Notes under the pieces: generated by a model | Told to the model about the DNA's origin: nothing | The model's database searches: none | The model's input: only the letters and a program-made list of their open reading frames with translations | Shown here: positions 16,106-25,167 of the stretch, in pieces | Position numbering within the stretch: position 1 is the first letter of the stretch | Layout of the letters: each line of letters starts with the position of its first letter | NCBI GenBank assembly: GCA_963762205.1 | Contig: CAVXJZ010000002.1 | Coordinates: 186,001-250,000 of the forward strand | Source: VRUE01 sp963762205 | Lineage (GTDB): Bacteria > Actinomycetota > Thermoleophilia > Solirubrobacterales > 70-9 | DNA length: 64,000 bases | Direction: 5' to 3' | Position numbers and translations under genes: made by a program

Positions 16106-17496
16106 GCGCCCGCCACCGGAACGGGGCCCTGTTCGCAGCGAAGCGGGCCGCGGCGCGGTCGATCGGGGTCGCCAGCCGCGCCAGCGGCCGCGGCGGCGGC
16201 ACGACCCTGCCCGGCCGCGTCCTGCTCAGGCTGGCGCCCGACGCGATCGGCCGCCTCGGGGCCCGCCTCGAGCGGACGACGATCGTCAGCGCCACCAACG
16301 GCAAGACGACCACCGCGGGGATGATCGCCGCGATCCTCGCCGCCGACGGCCGCGAGCCGGTCCACAACCGGGCGGGGTCGAACATGACCTGGGGGGTCGC
16401 CACCGCCCTGCTCGAGAAGGGCGGCGAGGAGGGTCTCTTCGAGGTCGACGAGGCCTGGCTGCCGAGGGTCGCCGCCGAGCTCGAGCCCTCGCTGATCGTG
16501 CTCGGCAACCTCTTCCGCGATCAGCTCGACCGCTACGGGGAGATCGAGGCGCTCGCCGACGAATGGGCGGCGCTGGTCTCCGAGCGCGCCGGGCGCACCC
16601 GCTTCGCCCTCAACGCCGACGACCCGCTGATCGCCGACCTCGGCCGCGACGCCGACGGAAACCGCCGCGACGGCGTCGTCTACTTCGGCATCGACGACCC
16701 CGCCCAGGCGCTGCCGGCGCTCCAGCACGCCTCCGACGCCAAGCACTGCCGCCGCTGCGGACACCCCTACTCCTACGAGCGCGCCTTCGTCGGCCACCTC
16801 GGCCACTACGCCTGCGACAACTGCGGCGCCTCCAGGCCCACCCCGGACCTCGCCGCGACGGCGGTCGAGCTGCACGGTATGGAGGGCACCACGGCGACGG
16901 TGCGGAGCGCGGCCGGCGAGGTCCGGCTCGAGCTGCCGCTGCCCGGCCTCTACAACGTCTACAACGCCCTCGCGGCGCTGGCCGCCGCCTCCGAGCTCGG
17001 CGTCGAGCCGCCGCGCGCGATCGCGGCGCTGGCCCGGGTCCGGGCCGCGTTCGGCCGGGTCGAGACGATCGAGGTCGCGGGAAAGCCGGTGTCGATCCTG
17101 CTGGTCAAGAACCCCGCCGGCGCCAACGAGGTGCTGCGCACCCTCAGCCTCGAGGCGGGCGGCGGAGACGGCCTCGACCTCTGGATCGCCCTCAACGACA
17201 GGATCGCCGACGGGCGCGACGTCTCCTGGGTCTGGGACGCCGACTTCGAGTTGCTCGCCGGCTCGGTTCGCCGCGTCACCTGCGCCGGCACCCGGGCGCC
17301 CGAGATGGCGCTGCGGCTGAAATACGCCGGCTGGCCGGAGGAGCGGATCGCGGTCGAGGCGGATGTCGCCGGCTCGCTCGACGCCGCCGTCGCCGCCGCC
17401 CCCCGGCGCCTCTTCGCCCTCCCGACCTACACCGCCCTGCTCGAACTGCGCAAGCTGCTCTCGTCGCGAGGACTTGCCGAGGAGTTCTGGCGATGA
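16102..17496 (+). CDS. murT: Lipid II isoglutaminyl synthase, Mur-ligase subunit MurT
   Basis: The 464-aa ATP-dependent subunit that, with GatD, amidates the D-Glu of lipid II to D-iso-Gln. The Walker-A motif of the Mur ligase fold is IVSATNGKTTTAG (about residue 65). The family-specific zinc ribbon is present as CRRCGHPYSYE and CDNCGASRP. The central domain has NLFRDQLDRYGE and the C-terminal DUF1727 region begins at about residue 335. It starts with TTG 16102, overlapping the lipid-kinase stop. Its own stop TGA is embedded in the ATGA of a downstream mini-ORF. GatD follows after a methyltransferase rather than directly. Confidence 0.92.
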   Translation: MSARHRNGALFAAKRAAARSIGVASRASGRGGGTTLPGRVLLRLAPDAIGRLGARLERTTIVSATNGKTTTAGMIAAILAADGREPVHNRAGSNMTWGVATALLEKGGEEGLFEVDEAWLPRVAAELEPSLIVLGNLFRDQLDRYGEIEALADEWAALVSERAGRTRFALNADDPLIADLGRDADGNRRDGVVYFGIDDPAQALPALQHASDAKHCRRCGHPYSYERAFVGHLGHYACDNCGASRPTPDLAATAVELHGMEGTTATVRSAAGEVRLELPLPGLYNVYNALAALAAASELGVEPPRAIAALARVRAAFGRVETIEVAGKPVSILLVKNPAGANEVLRTLSLEAGGGDGLDLWIALNDRIADGRDVSWVWDADFELLAGSVRRVTCAGTRAPEMALRLKYAGWPEERIAVEADVAGSLDAAVAAAPRRLFALPTYTALLELRKLLSSRGLAEEFWR

Positions 17497-17570
17497 CCCA
17501 GCAAGGACAGCCGCCCGTCGCGGACGCGGAAGCGAGCTCGCGAAGACTGGCAGGGGTGTTTCGGCGATGA
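17493..17570 (+). CDS. Mini-ORF 1, coupled to murT by ATGA
   Basis: A 25-aa ORF beginning MTQQGQPPVADAEASSRRL. Its ATG overlaps the murT stop (ATGA) and its TGA overlaps the ATG of the next mini-ORF. The sequence is a product of the 74-bp duplication. It may be a real coupled leader peptide, or the relic of the original N-terminus of the downstream methyltransferase. There is no evidence for a functional product beyond the precise overlaps. Confidence 0.4.
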   Translation: MTQQGQPPVADAEASSRRLAGVFRR

Positions 17571-17635
17571 CCCACCAAGGACAGCCGCCCGTCGCGGACG
17601 CGGAAGCGAGCTCGCGAGGCCTCCGGTCATCATGA
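17567..17635 (+). CDS. Mini-ORF 2, paralogue of mini-ORF 1
   Basis: A 22-aa ORF, MTHQGQPPVADAEASSRGL plus three residues. It is the duplicate of mini-ORF 1 with one early substitution (Gln to His). It starts in the ATGA overlapping mini-ORF 1's stop and ends in the ATGA at 17632 that opens the methyltransferase frame. It forms the middle link of a four-ORF overlap chain. Confidence 0.4.
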   Translation: MTHQGQPPVADAEASSRGLRSS

Positions 17636-18389
17636 GCGCGAGCTCGCGAGAGCGGAGCAGACGGGCGAAAATGTCTGTCATCTGGCACGACGTCGAGTGC
17701 GGCGGCTACGACGGCGACCTCGAGCTCTGGCGGCAGCTGGCCGCCGGGGCCGCCGGGCCGGTCCTCGACCTCGGTTGCGGGACCGGCAGGGTCGCGCTCG
17801 ACCTCGCCCGCCAGGGGCACTCGGTTTGCGGCCTCGACCTCGACGCCGAGCTGGTCGCCGCCCTCAACGAGCGGGCCGGCGCCGCCGGGCTCGAGGCCGA
17901 GGCGGTGGTCGGCGACGCGCGCGACTTCGATCTCGCCGGGCGGTTCGCCCTGATCCTGGCGCCGATGCAGCTGATCCAGGTCCTCGGCAGCATGGCCGAG
18001 CGCCTCTCCCTGCTGCGCTGCGCGCGCCGGCACCTCGGCCCCGGGGGGAGCCTGGCGGTCGCCATCGTCGACGGCATCCCCCCCGAGCTGGTCGAGGAGG
18101 GGCCGGCGCCGCTTCCGGACACCCGCGAGCACGAGGGGTGGGTCTACTCGAGCCTGCCGCTCGACGCCGCGCTCGACGCCGGCGCGATCGTCGTCCGCCG
18201 GCTGCGCCAGCGGTCTCGCCGGCGGGAGAGCTGCACGACGAGCTCGACGAGATCCCACTCCGCCTGCTCTCGCTGGAGGCGGTCGAGGCCGAGGCCCGCG
18301 AGGCAGGCCTCGAGCCGGTCGGCCGCCGCCAGGTCCCGCCCACCGACTCGCACGTCGGCTCGGCCGTCTCGATACTGGAGGCCCGCTGA
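17632..18389 (+). CDS. Class I SAM-dependent methyltransferase between MurT and GatD (one frameshift)
   Basis: A methyltransferase with motif I PVLDLGCGTGRVALDLARQG, motif II CGLDLDAEL and VVGDARDFDL, LILAPMQLIQVLG as motif IV, and HLGPGGSLAVAIVDG. The frame breaks near 18211, where one G appears to be missing. The protein then continues as AVSPAGELHDELDEIPL to VSILEAR, with a stop at 18387-18389 that overlaps the gatD ATG. ATG 17632 is coupled to mini-ORF 2; ATG 17671 (MSVIWHDVE) is the alternative start and fits family length better. Its place between murT and gatD suggests an envelope substrate, which is inference. Confidence 0.78.
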
Positions 18390-19118
18390 TGGAGCTTCGC
18401 GTCCTCGCCCTCTATCCCGACCAGATGAACATCTACGCCGACCGGGGCAACATCGTCTTCCTGCGCAGGCGCTGCGAGTGGCGCGGGATCGGCTTCTCCT
18501 ACGCCGGCGCCGGGGCGGGCGAGTCGGTCGAGCCCGGCGACCACGACCTCTTCTACATCGGCGGCGGCCAGGACCGCGACCAGCGGGCGGTGGCCGCCGA
18601 CATGGTCAGCCAGCAAGCGGAGCGCGATCGCCGCGGCGGTGGACGACGGCGCCGCTCTGCTCGCGGTCTGCGGCGGCTACCAGCTGCTCGGCCACAGCTA
18701 CCAGCTCGGCGAGGAGAGGCTTCCGGGGCTGGGCGTCGCCGACCTCGAGACGGTGCGCGAGGCCGGCCCGCGCCTGATCGGCAACGTCACGATCGAGGTC
18801 GACCTGGGCGCGGGCCCGCGCACGCTCGCCGGCTTCGAGAACCACGGCGGGCGCACCTACCTGGGCCCCGGCGCCGAGCCGCTCGGCAGGGTGCTCAGCG
18901 GCTTCGGCAACAACGGCTCAGACGGGCTCGAGGGCGTGCGCCGCGACAACCTCTTCGGCACCTACCTGCACGGCCCGCTGCTGCCCAAGAACGCCTGGCT
19001 CGCCGACCACCTGATCGCGCTCGCGCTCGAGCGCCGCTACGGCGGCGGCCCGGACCTGGCGCCACTCGACGACAGGCTCGAGCAGGCCGCGCACGAGTCC
19101 GCCCGCCGGGCCGTCTGA
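18389..19118 (+). CDS. gatD: Lipid II isoglutaminyl synthase, glutaminase subunit GatD (one frameshift)
   Basis: The glutamine amidotransferase partner of MurT, which supplies ammonia from glutamine. The N-terminus LYPDQMNIYADRGNI and FYIGGGQDRDQ are typical of the GatD/CobQ-like family. The nucleophilic Cys lies in LLAVCGGYQLLGH. ENHGGRTYLGP and GTYLHGPLLPKN complete the class I amidotransferase fold with its His. An extra C at about 18610 shifts the frame; removing it joins DMVSSKRSAIAAAVDDG smoothly. The ATG overlaps the methyltransferase stop (TGATG). At about 243 aa the reconstructed length is normal. Confidence 0.87.
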
Positions 19119-19188
19119 GCCGCCGCCGGGCCGCCCGGCACGGCCTCTATGGTGAATCGAGGCGCTCCGGCCTGGGTTTACGTCAAGG

Positions 19189-21289
19189 ATGAGGAACGTG
19201 CTGAGAATGCCGATCGCGACCGCGGCGCTCGCCGTCCTGGCGACGCCGGCGGTCTCATCGCCGGTGGCGATCGCCGCGCCCAGCTGCGCCGAGGGCCCGC
19301 AGATCGTCGGCAGCACCTACTACGGCACGCCCTGCGACGACACGATCCGCGCCCCGCGCGGCGTCACCGTCGTCCGCGGAGAAGGCGGCGACGACACGCT
19401 CTTCGGCCAGCGCGGCAACGACACGCTCTATCGGCGGCGCCGGCAGACGATCGCCTCTACGGCGGGGTCGGCGACGACCGCCTGCGGGGCGGCGACGGAG
19501 ACGATCTGCTCTCGGGCGGCTTCGGCGCCGACAACCTCGACGGCGAGGAAGGAAGCGACCTCGCACGCGGCGACGCGACGATCGACGCCATCGACGACAC
19601 GGGCTCGGTCGGCGTCGACACGCTGAGCTACGCGACGGGGGCGACGCCGGCTTCTTCAACAAAGAAGGGGTCTATCCGGACTTCTCCGTCTTCGACGGCC
19701 TCCCGCCACCGTCGAGGGCCGCGGCGCCTACATCAACCTGCGGCGCCGGCAGGGGCGACAACGGACTGGCGCCCGCCGGCGGCGGGGTCGACGAAGAAGT
19801 CGGCGGGGAAAGCGGGAAAGCTTCGAGGTCGTGATCGGCACCGCGTTCCCCGACTACATCGTCGGAACCGAAGCCCCCGAGACCTTCTACGGGGGCGGCG
19901 GCGCCGACGTGATCCTCGGCGAAGGCGGCGAAGACACCGCATTCGGCGGCGCCGAGGGCGATTACTGCGAAGCGGCCGTCACCGAATCCTGCGAGTTCGC
20001 GGACGCCGACACCGAAGTGGAACCGCGCGACCCGTCCGAAGTCGACGCCGGCTTGATGGCCCCGGGCGCCGCCGCCCCGCCGGCCCTCTACCTGACCGGC
20101 AGCGACGAAGACGACACGGTGGTCGCGACGTACTCGCCCGAAGAGCCCCCGGAAGGACAGCCGGTCGTGAGCTTCACCGTGAACGGCGGCGCGCCCGAAA
20201 AGTTCGAGCTGGGCGAGCCGCCCGACTCGGTCCTCCTCGCCGGGCTGGCGGGCGACGACGCCCTCACCGCCACCGGGTTCCCGGCGACGACGTCGGTGGT
20301 CCTGCTCGGCGGAGAGGGAGGCGACGAGCTCACCGGCGGCGAGACCGAAGACGCGCTCGTCGACGGTGCCGGGGACGACACGGTCAGCGCCGGGGGACGT
20401 GACGACGCCGTGCCCAACAACGGCGGACCGACGAGCTACACGCCGGTTCCGGCGAGGACCTCTTCATCTCCGACGCCGTCTGCGAGGGCGACACGCTCGA
20501 CGGCGGGCCCGATCGCGACAACGCCAACTGGGCGAACTTCGAGGAAGCGGTCTCGATCGACATGGGCGCGCAGACCGCGGAGCTGGTCGGCCCGGGCGGG
20601 GGCCTGTGCGGAGCGGCCCGCCGACGCATCTCGCAGCGATCGAGGACGTCGAGGGCACGAGCAGCGGCGACGTACTGATCGGCGACTCGGGCGACAACCA
20701 GCTGCTGGGCCGGGCCGGCCAGGACCTCTACGCCGCCGCGGCCGGAAACGACACGATCCTCGCCAACTCGGGCGACTCCGACCTGGCGATCGACTGCGGC
20801 CCGGGCTACGACACGGCGCTGATCGACATCCCCACCGCCGCCTACGCGGACCCGGCGCCGGTCGAATGCGAGGACGTCGAAGAACGGGCCAAGAACAGCT
20901 TCCGGCCGCCGGGGACCCCGCCCGGCCCGGATACGGCCAGCGCCTCCTCCGCCTTGCCGCCGGCGGCCGACCGCACCCCGCCCCGCACCCGCATCCTGCA
21001 CCGCCCCGGCCGCATCGTCTTCACGCGGTCCGGCTGGCGCCGGGTCGTGTTCGTCCTCGGCTCCAGCGAGCGCGGGGCGCGCTTCCGCTGCAAGCTCGAC
21101 CGCGGCCGCTTCAGGCGCTGCGGACGGCTTCGCGCCTACCGGGTTCGCGCCGGCCGCCACGCCTTTCGCGCCTACGCGGTCGACCGGGCCGGCAACCGCG
21201 ACCGCTCACCGGTGCTGTTCAGGTTCGTCGTGCGCCGGCTCAGCGCCCACTCGAGCCGAAGCCACCGTCGCCACGGACGGACTGGCTGA
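19189..21289 (+). pseudogene. Secreted calcium-binding (RTX-like) repeat protein, multiply frameshifted
   Basis: A signal peptide (MPIATAALAVLATPAVSS) leads into glycine/aspartate nonapeptide repeats: VVRGEGGDDTLFGQRGND, RLRGGDGDDLLSGGFGADNL, FYGGGGADVILGEGGED and LLGGEGGDELTGGETED. These are typical calcium-binding beta-roll units. The pieces lie in different frames, with breaks near 19430, 19640-19830, 20440 and 20600. A C-terminal domain (VFVLGSSERGARFRCKLD, then HAFRAYAVDRAGNRD) resembles bacterial Ig-like modules of the same lineage. The end overlaps the convergent dut gene by 50 bp. It is either a decayed gene or one hit by several assembly indels. Confidence 0.72.
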
Positions 21290-21671
21290 GCGCCTCGGCC
21301 TCGACCGGCTCGGCGAGCGCGATCGGCACGATAACGAGCTGCGCGATCCGATCGCCGGGCTCGATCCTGAAGGTCTCCGCGGGGTCGGTGTTGAGGAGCA
21401 GGACCGAGACCTCGCCGCGGTAGCCGGAGTCGATCAGCCCGGGGCCGTTGACCAGGCCGATGCCGTGCTCGCGCGCGAGGCCGGAGCGCGGCAGCACCAG
21501 GCCGGCGTGCCCGTCGGGGACCTCGACCGCGATCCCGGTGCCGACGCTCCAGCGCTCGCCGGGGCCGATGTGGGCGGCCTCGACCGCGCAGAGATCCAGC
21601 CCGGCGTCCCCCTCGTGCGCCCTGGTCGGGACCGTCGCCCCCTCCTTCAGCTTCGCGACATGCAGCTCCAC
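21240..21671 (-). CDS. dut: Deoxyuridine 5'-triphosphate nucleotidohydrolase
   Basis: A 143-aa trimeric dUTPase that hydrolyses dUTP to dUMP and keeps uracil out of DNA. All five motifs are seen in order: HEGDAGLDL (motif 1), PRSGLAREHG (motif 2), GLIDSGYRGEV with the catalytic Asp (motif 3), PGDRIAQLVI (motif 4) and the C-terminal RGDGGFGSSGR that closes over the active site (motif 5). Length is typical. The 3' end overlaps the convergent repeat-protein gene. Confidence 0.95.
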   Translation of the reverse strand: MELHVAKLKEGATVPTRAHEGDAGLDLCAVEAAHIGPGERWSVGTGIAVEVPDGHAGLVLPRSGLAREHGIGLVNGPGLIDSGYRGEVSVLLLNTDPAETFRIEPGDRIAQLVIVPIALAEPVEAEALSQSVRGDGGFGSSGR

Positions 21672-21765
21672 CGCCTGGACCCTACTGCCCTGGTGAGCGG
21701 GGATGCCGGTGCCCCCGGGCGGACACTTGAGCGAGCCAAGCGAGCGGGTCCGACCGGGGGTGCCT

Positions 21766-23109
21766 TCATCCCCGCTGGGCGAAGAGAAGATCGTCGAAGC
21801 GGTGAAGCTCGGCGACCGGCACCTTGGCCTGCACGAGCACGCCGTCCTCGCGGTCGGTGCGCCGCAGGGCGCCGGCGACCTCGTGCAGCTCGTGCAGGCG
21901 GGCGCCCTCCGCGTAGGGGACGAGCAGCTCGACCTCGGCCAGGGTCTCCTCGAAGGCCTCCTCGACCCTGGTGCGCAGGCGATCGAGGCCCTCCCCCGTG
22001 GTCGCCGAGACGAGCACCGCTTCGGGATGCGCGAGCCCGACCTCCTCGCGCCCCTCGTCGTCGAGCAGGTCGGCCTTGTTGAGGACGAGCAGGCGGCGCT
22101 TGCCGCCGGCGCCGATCTCCTCGAGCACCTCGTCGACGGCCCGCATGTCGAGCAGGCGGCGCTCGTGGGGCTCGCCGGCGTCGACGACGTGCAGGATCAG
22201 ATCGGCGAGCACGGTCTCCTCGAGCGTCGCCTTGAAGGCCTCGACCAGCTGGTGGGGCAGCTTCTCGATGAAGCCGACCGTGTCGGTGAGCAGGTAGTCG
22301 CGGCCGGAGAGCTCGAGGCTGCGGGTGGTCGGATCGAGGGTGTGGAAGAGCCGGTCGCCGACGCCGATCTCGGCCCCGGTCAGCGCGTTCAGCAGCGTCG
22401 ACTTGCCGGCGTTGGTGTAGCCGGCGAGGGCCACCCGCGGCAGCGAGGAGCGCTCGCGGCGGGCGCGCATCACGCCCCGGTTGCGCTCCAGCCGCGAGAG
22501 CCGCCGGCGCAGCGCCGAGATCCGGTCGCGGGCGAGGCGGCGGTCGGTCTCGATCTGGCTCTCCCCCGGTCCCCTCGTGCCGATGCCGCCGTCCATCCTG
22601 CCGGCGCCGAGGCGCTCGAGGTGGGTCCAGAGGCCCCGCATGCGCGCCATGTTGTACTCGAGCTGGGCAAGCTCGACCTGGAGCTTGCCCTCGGCCGAGT
22701 GGGCGTGGTCGGCGAAGATGTCGAGGATCACTGCGGTGCGATCGATCACGGGCACGCCGAGGGCCGCCTCCAGGTTGCGCTCCTGGCGCGGGGCGAGCTC
22801 GTCGTCGCAGGCGACCAGGTTGGCGTCGCAGGCGGCGATCTCGCGCTTCAGCTCCTGCAGGCGGCCACGGCCGAAGTAGCGATCGGGATCGGGCTGTGCC
22901 CGCTGCTGCGTGGCTTCCCCGGCCGTCGCGACCCCGGCGGTGCGCAGCAGCTCCCGGAGCTCGGCCAGCGGCTCCTCGCCGTCCTCGCGCCCGTCGACGA
23001 CGCCGATCGCCAGGGCCCGCTGGCGCGCCCTCGGATTGGAAATGCCGGCGCCGTGGGCGGCATAGCGGGTCTGGGCCGTGCGGCCGTTCCTGGATCGATC
23101 CACTCTCAT
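21766..23109 (-). CDS. hflX: Ribosome-associated GTPase HflX
   Basis: A 447-aa GTPase that rescues or splits ribosomes under stress. The N-terminal HflX domain has YFGRGRLQELK and GPGESQIETDRR. The G domain has Walker A ALAGYTNAGKSTLLNALTG, G2/G3 LFHTLDPTTR and LTDTVGFIEKLPHQLV, and G4 VLNKADLLD. A C-terminal domain follows. It starts at ATG 23109, about 65 bp from the divergent epimerase gene. In many actinobacteria hflX lies close to miaA/dapF; here it is 2 kb from dapL. Confidence 0.95.
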   Translation of the reverse strand: MRVDRSRNGRTAQTRYAAHGAGISNPRARQRALAIGVVDGREDGEEPLAELRELLRTAGVATAGEATQQRAQPDPDRYFGRGRLQELKREIAACDANLVACDDELAPRQERNLEAALGVPVIDRTAVILDIFADHAHSAEGKLQVELAQLEYNMARMRGLWTHLERLGAGRMDGGIGTRGPGESQIETDRRLARDRISALRRRLSRLERNRGVMRARRERSSLPRVALAGYTNAGKSTLLNALTGAEIGVGDRLFHTLDPTTRSLELSGRDYLLTDTVGFIEKLPHQLVEAFKATLEETVLADLILHVVDAGEPHERRLLDMRAVDEVLEEIGAGGKRRLLVLNKADLLDDEGREEVGLAHPEAVLVSATTGEGLDRLRTRVEEAFEETLAEVELLVPYAEGARLHELHEVAGALRRTDREDGVLVQAKVPVAELHRFDDLLFAQRG

Positions 23110-23174
23110 GGAGTGTAGGCCCGTACGGGGAGCCCCCGAAGCGATCGCTATAGGCTTGGCCGATCAAGGTCTTC

Positions 23175-24158
23175 GTGACAGGGGCGACCGGATTCATCGG
23201 CGGCTGTGTGGCCCGCCGGCTCCGCGACCGCGGCGACGAGGTCGTCTGCCTCGTTCGCAGCCCCGAGAAGGCCGGGGCGCTGACCGGGATCGGCTGCGAG
23301 CCGGTCGCCGGCGACCTCGCCGACGGCGACGCGCTGAGCGCCGGCATGGAGGGTTGCGACGGCGTCATCCACGCCGCCGCGATGTACGAGGTCGGCATCC
23401 CCGAGTCGCAGCGCCCGGCAATGTACGAGGCCAACGTGGTCGGCACCGAGAATGTGCTCGCCGCGGCGCGGGACGCCGGCGTGCCGAAGATCGTCTACGT
23501 CTCGACCGTCGGCGCCTTCGGCAACACCCACCACCAGATCGTCGACGAGTCCTACGAGCACCCGGGCGAGGACTTCACCTCCTACTACGAGCAGACCAAG
23601 GTCGAAGCCCACAGGGTCGCCGGGCGGATGATCGCCGAGGGCCTGCCCTGCACGATCGTGCAGCCCGGCGGCGTCTACGGGCCGGGCGACACCTCGCAGC
23701 TCGCCGACCTGCTCGGGCAGTTCCTCGACGGCAAGATGCCGCTGATCCCCTTCCCCGACCTCGGCATCTGCCTCGCCCACGTCGAGGACACCGCGGCCGG
23801 GATCGTCCTCGCACTCGACAGGGGCGCGCCGGGCGAGACCTACGTCCTCGCCGGCCCGCCGACGACGATGCGGGAGGCGATCGCCACCGTCGCCGAGATC
23901 TCCGGCAAGCGGGCCCCCAGGCACGCGGTGCCGACCGCCCTGATGAAGGCGATGACGCCGATCGGGCCGCTGGTCGGCAGGGCGATGGGCCAGCCGCCGA
24001 ACCTGCGCGAGCTGATCAGCTCGGCGGACAACGTCACCTTCTGGGCGACGAACGAGAAGGCCGTGAGGGAGCTCGGCTTCGACCCGCGCGGCATCGAGGA
24101 GGGCATCCGCCAGACCCTCGAGGCCGACGATCGCTTCCCCTCCCCCGCCCCGGCCTGA
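23175..24158 (+). CDS. NAD(P)-dependent epimerase / dihydroflavonol reductase-like protein
   Basis: An extended SDR of about 330 aa. The nucleotide motif is TGATGFIGGCVARRL, followed by DGVIHAAAMYEVG, VSTVGAFGNT with the catalytic Ser, and YYEQTKVEAHRV with the Tyr and Lys. Substrate unknown; dihydroflavonol-4-reductase-like proteins of actinobacteria act on varied alcohols and sugars. The only canonical in-frame start is GTG 23175, which cuts off the first beta strand (IKVF). The strand is encoded just upstream from an ATC at 23163, after an in-frame stop at 23151. A rare ATC start or a lost upstream base is possible. Confidence 0.8.
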   Translation: MTGATGFIGGCVARRLRDRGDEVVCLVRSPEKAGALTGIGCEPVAGDLADGDALSAGMEGCDGVIHAAAMYEVGIPESQRPAMYEANVVGTENVLAAARDAGVPKIVYVSTVGAFGNTHHQIVDESYEHPGEDFTSYYEQTKVEAHRVAGRMIAEGLPCTIVQPGGVYGPGDTSQLADLLGQFLDGKMPLIPFPDLGICLAHVEDTAAGIVLALDRGAPGETYVLAGPPTTMREAIATVAEISGKRAPRHAVPTALMKAMTPIGPLVGRAMGQPPNLRELISSADNVTFWATNEKAVRELGFDPRGIEEGIRQTLEADDRFPSPAPA

Positions 24159-24172
24159 CCCCCCCGGCCGCG

Positions 24173-25022
24173 ATGCGGGTCATCGACGTAGAGCACCTCG
24201 GGCGCCCGCAACGTGATCGGCTGCTGGCAGCTCGACGGCGCGCTCGTCGATCCCGGCCCGCAGTCCTCGATGGACACCCTGCTGGCGGCGATCGGCGACG
24301 AGCGGCCGACGGCGATCGTCCTCACCCACATCCACCTCGACCACGCCGCGGCGACCGGCGCGCTGGTCCGACGCTGGCCGGAAATCGAGGTCTTCGTCCA
24401 CGAGCGCGGCGCGCCCCACCTCGTCGACCCCTCGCGGCTGCTGGCCAGCGCCGAGCGCCTCTACGGCGACGCGATGGAGCGGCTCTGGGGCGAGATCGTC
24501 CCGGTGCCCGAGCAGAACGTCCGGCCCCTGGCCGGCGGTGAGACCGTTCTCGGGATGCGGGTCGCCTACACGCCGGGCCACGCGTCCCACCACGTCTGCT
24601 ACCTGCACGAAGCCTCCGGCACCGCCTTCGTCGGCGACGTCGCCGCCGTCCTCATTCCCGACACGAACCTCGTCGTCCCCCCCACCCCGCCGCCCGACAT
24701 CGACGTCGAGGCCTGGCTGCAGTCGATCGGCACGGTCGAGGCATGGCGCCCGCAGCGGCTCGCGGTCACCCATTTCGGCGCGATCGACTCGCCCGCCGAG
24801 CATCTGGCGACCGTGCGCGAGCGGCTCGCCGAGGAGGCGCAGCTGGCCCGCGAGCTGAGCGAGCCCGACTACGAGCGGCGCCACCGCGAGCTGGTCGCGG
24901 CGCGGGCGTCGAGCGAGGAGGCGGCCGCCGAGCTGATCCAGTGCGTGCCGCCCCAGTACCAGTGGCGCGGCCTGAACAGATACTGGACGAAGCTCACCGA
25001 GAGACGGGAGGCGTCCAGCTAG
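24173..25022 (+). CDS. MBL-fold metallo-hydrolase (one frameshift)
   Basis: A metallo-beta-lactamase-fold hydrolase of about 282 aa. The metal motif is LTHIHLDHAAATG. Further ligands are the His of TPGHASHHVCYL, the Asp of FVGDVAAVL and the His of AVTHFGAI, all intact. The start ATGCGGGTC at 24173 gives MRVIDVEHLGRP, and an extra C at about 24209 then shifts into NVIGCWQLDGALVDPGP. It has the glyoxalase II-like order and is probably a thioesterase or lactonase; substrate unknown. It lies 14 bp downstream of the epimerase gene, so they likely share a transcript. Confidence 0.82.
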
Positions 25023-25085
25023 CGGCGAACGCGAATCCGCCGGCACCGACCGAAAAGGCGTCGGGTAAGGGCCGGAACGTCTTGT

Positions 25086-25138
25086 ACTTTTCCCGCCGCT
25101 CCGTCGGCGGACGGCCACAGGCTGTGTTCGGGAAAAGT
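25086..25138. repeat. Palindromic element, copy 1 (convergent intergenic)
   Basis: ACTTTTCCC at 25086-25094 pairs exactly with GGGAAAAGT at 25130-25138. An inner GCCGCTCCGTCGGC hairpin and the string GCGGACGGCCA lie in the loop. It sits between the convergent MBL and dapL genes. It is homologous to the element at 29410: both have CTTGTACTTTT on the left, GCGGAC.GCCA in the middle and GTTRAG on the right. The stem bases differ but still pair. It could serve as a bidirectional terminator or a REP-like repeat. Confidence 0.65.
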
Positions 25139-25167
25139 TAAGTGGAGGCCCTACTCGCGACGCCCCC

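Larger units (their letters stand above)
17491..17635 (+). repeat. 74-bp tandem duplication in the murT-methyltransferase junction
   Basis: The sequence starting CGATGACCCA at 17491 recurs at 17565, a 74-bp period, with about 55 bp nearly identical. A third partial copy of its GCGAGCTCGCGAG end appears at 17640. Because 74 is not a multiple of three, each copy shifts the frame, and each copy carries its own ATG overlapping the preceding stop. Confidence 0.9.

Noticed and set aside
17491..17635. CRISPR array
   Set aside because: Only two full repeats, adjacent and coding-like, with no spacers; it is a tandem duplication. No CRISPR array was seen anywhere in the window.
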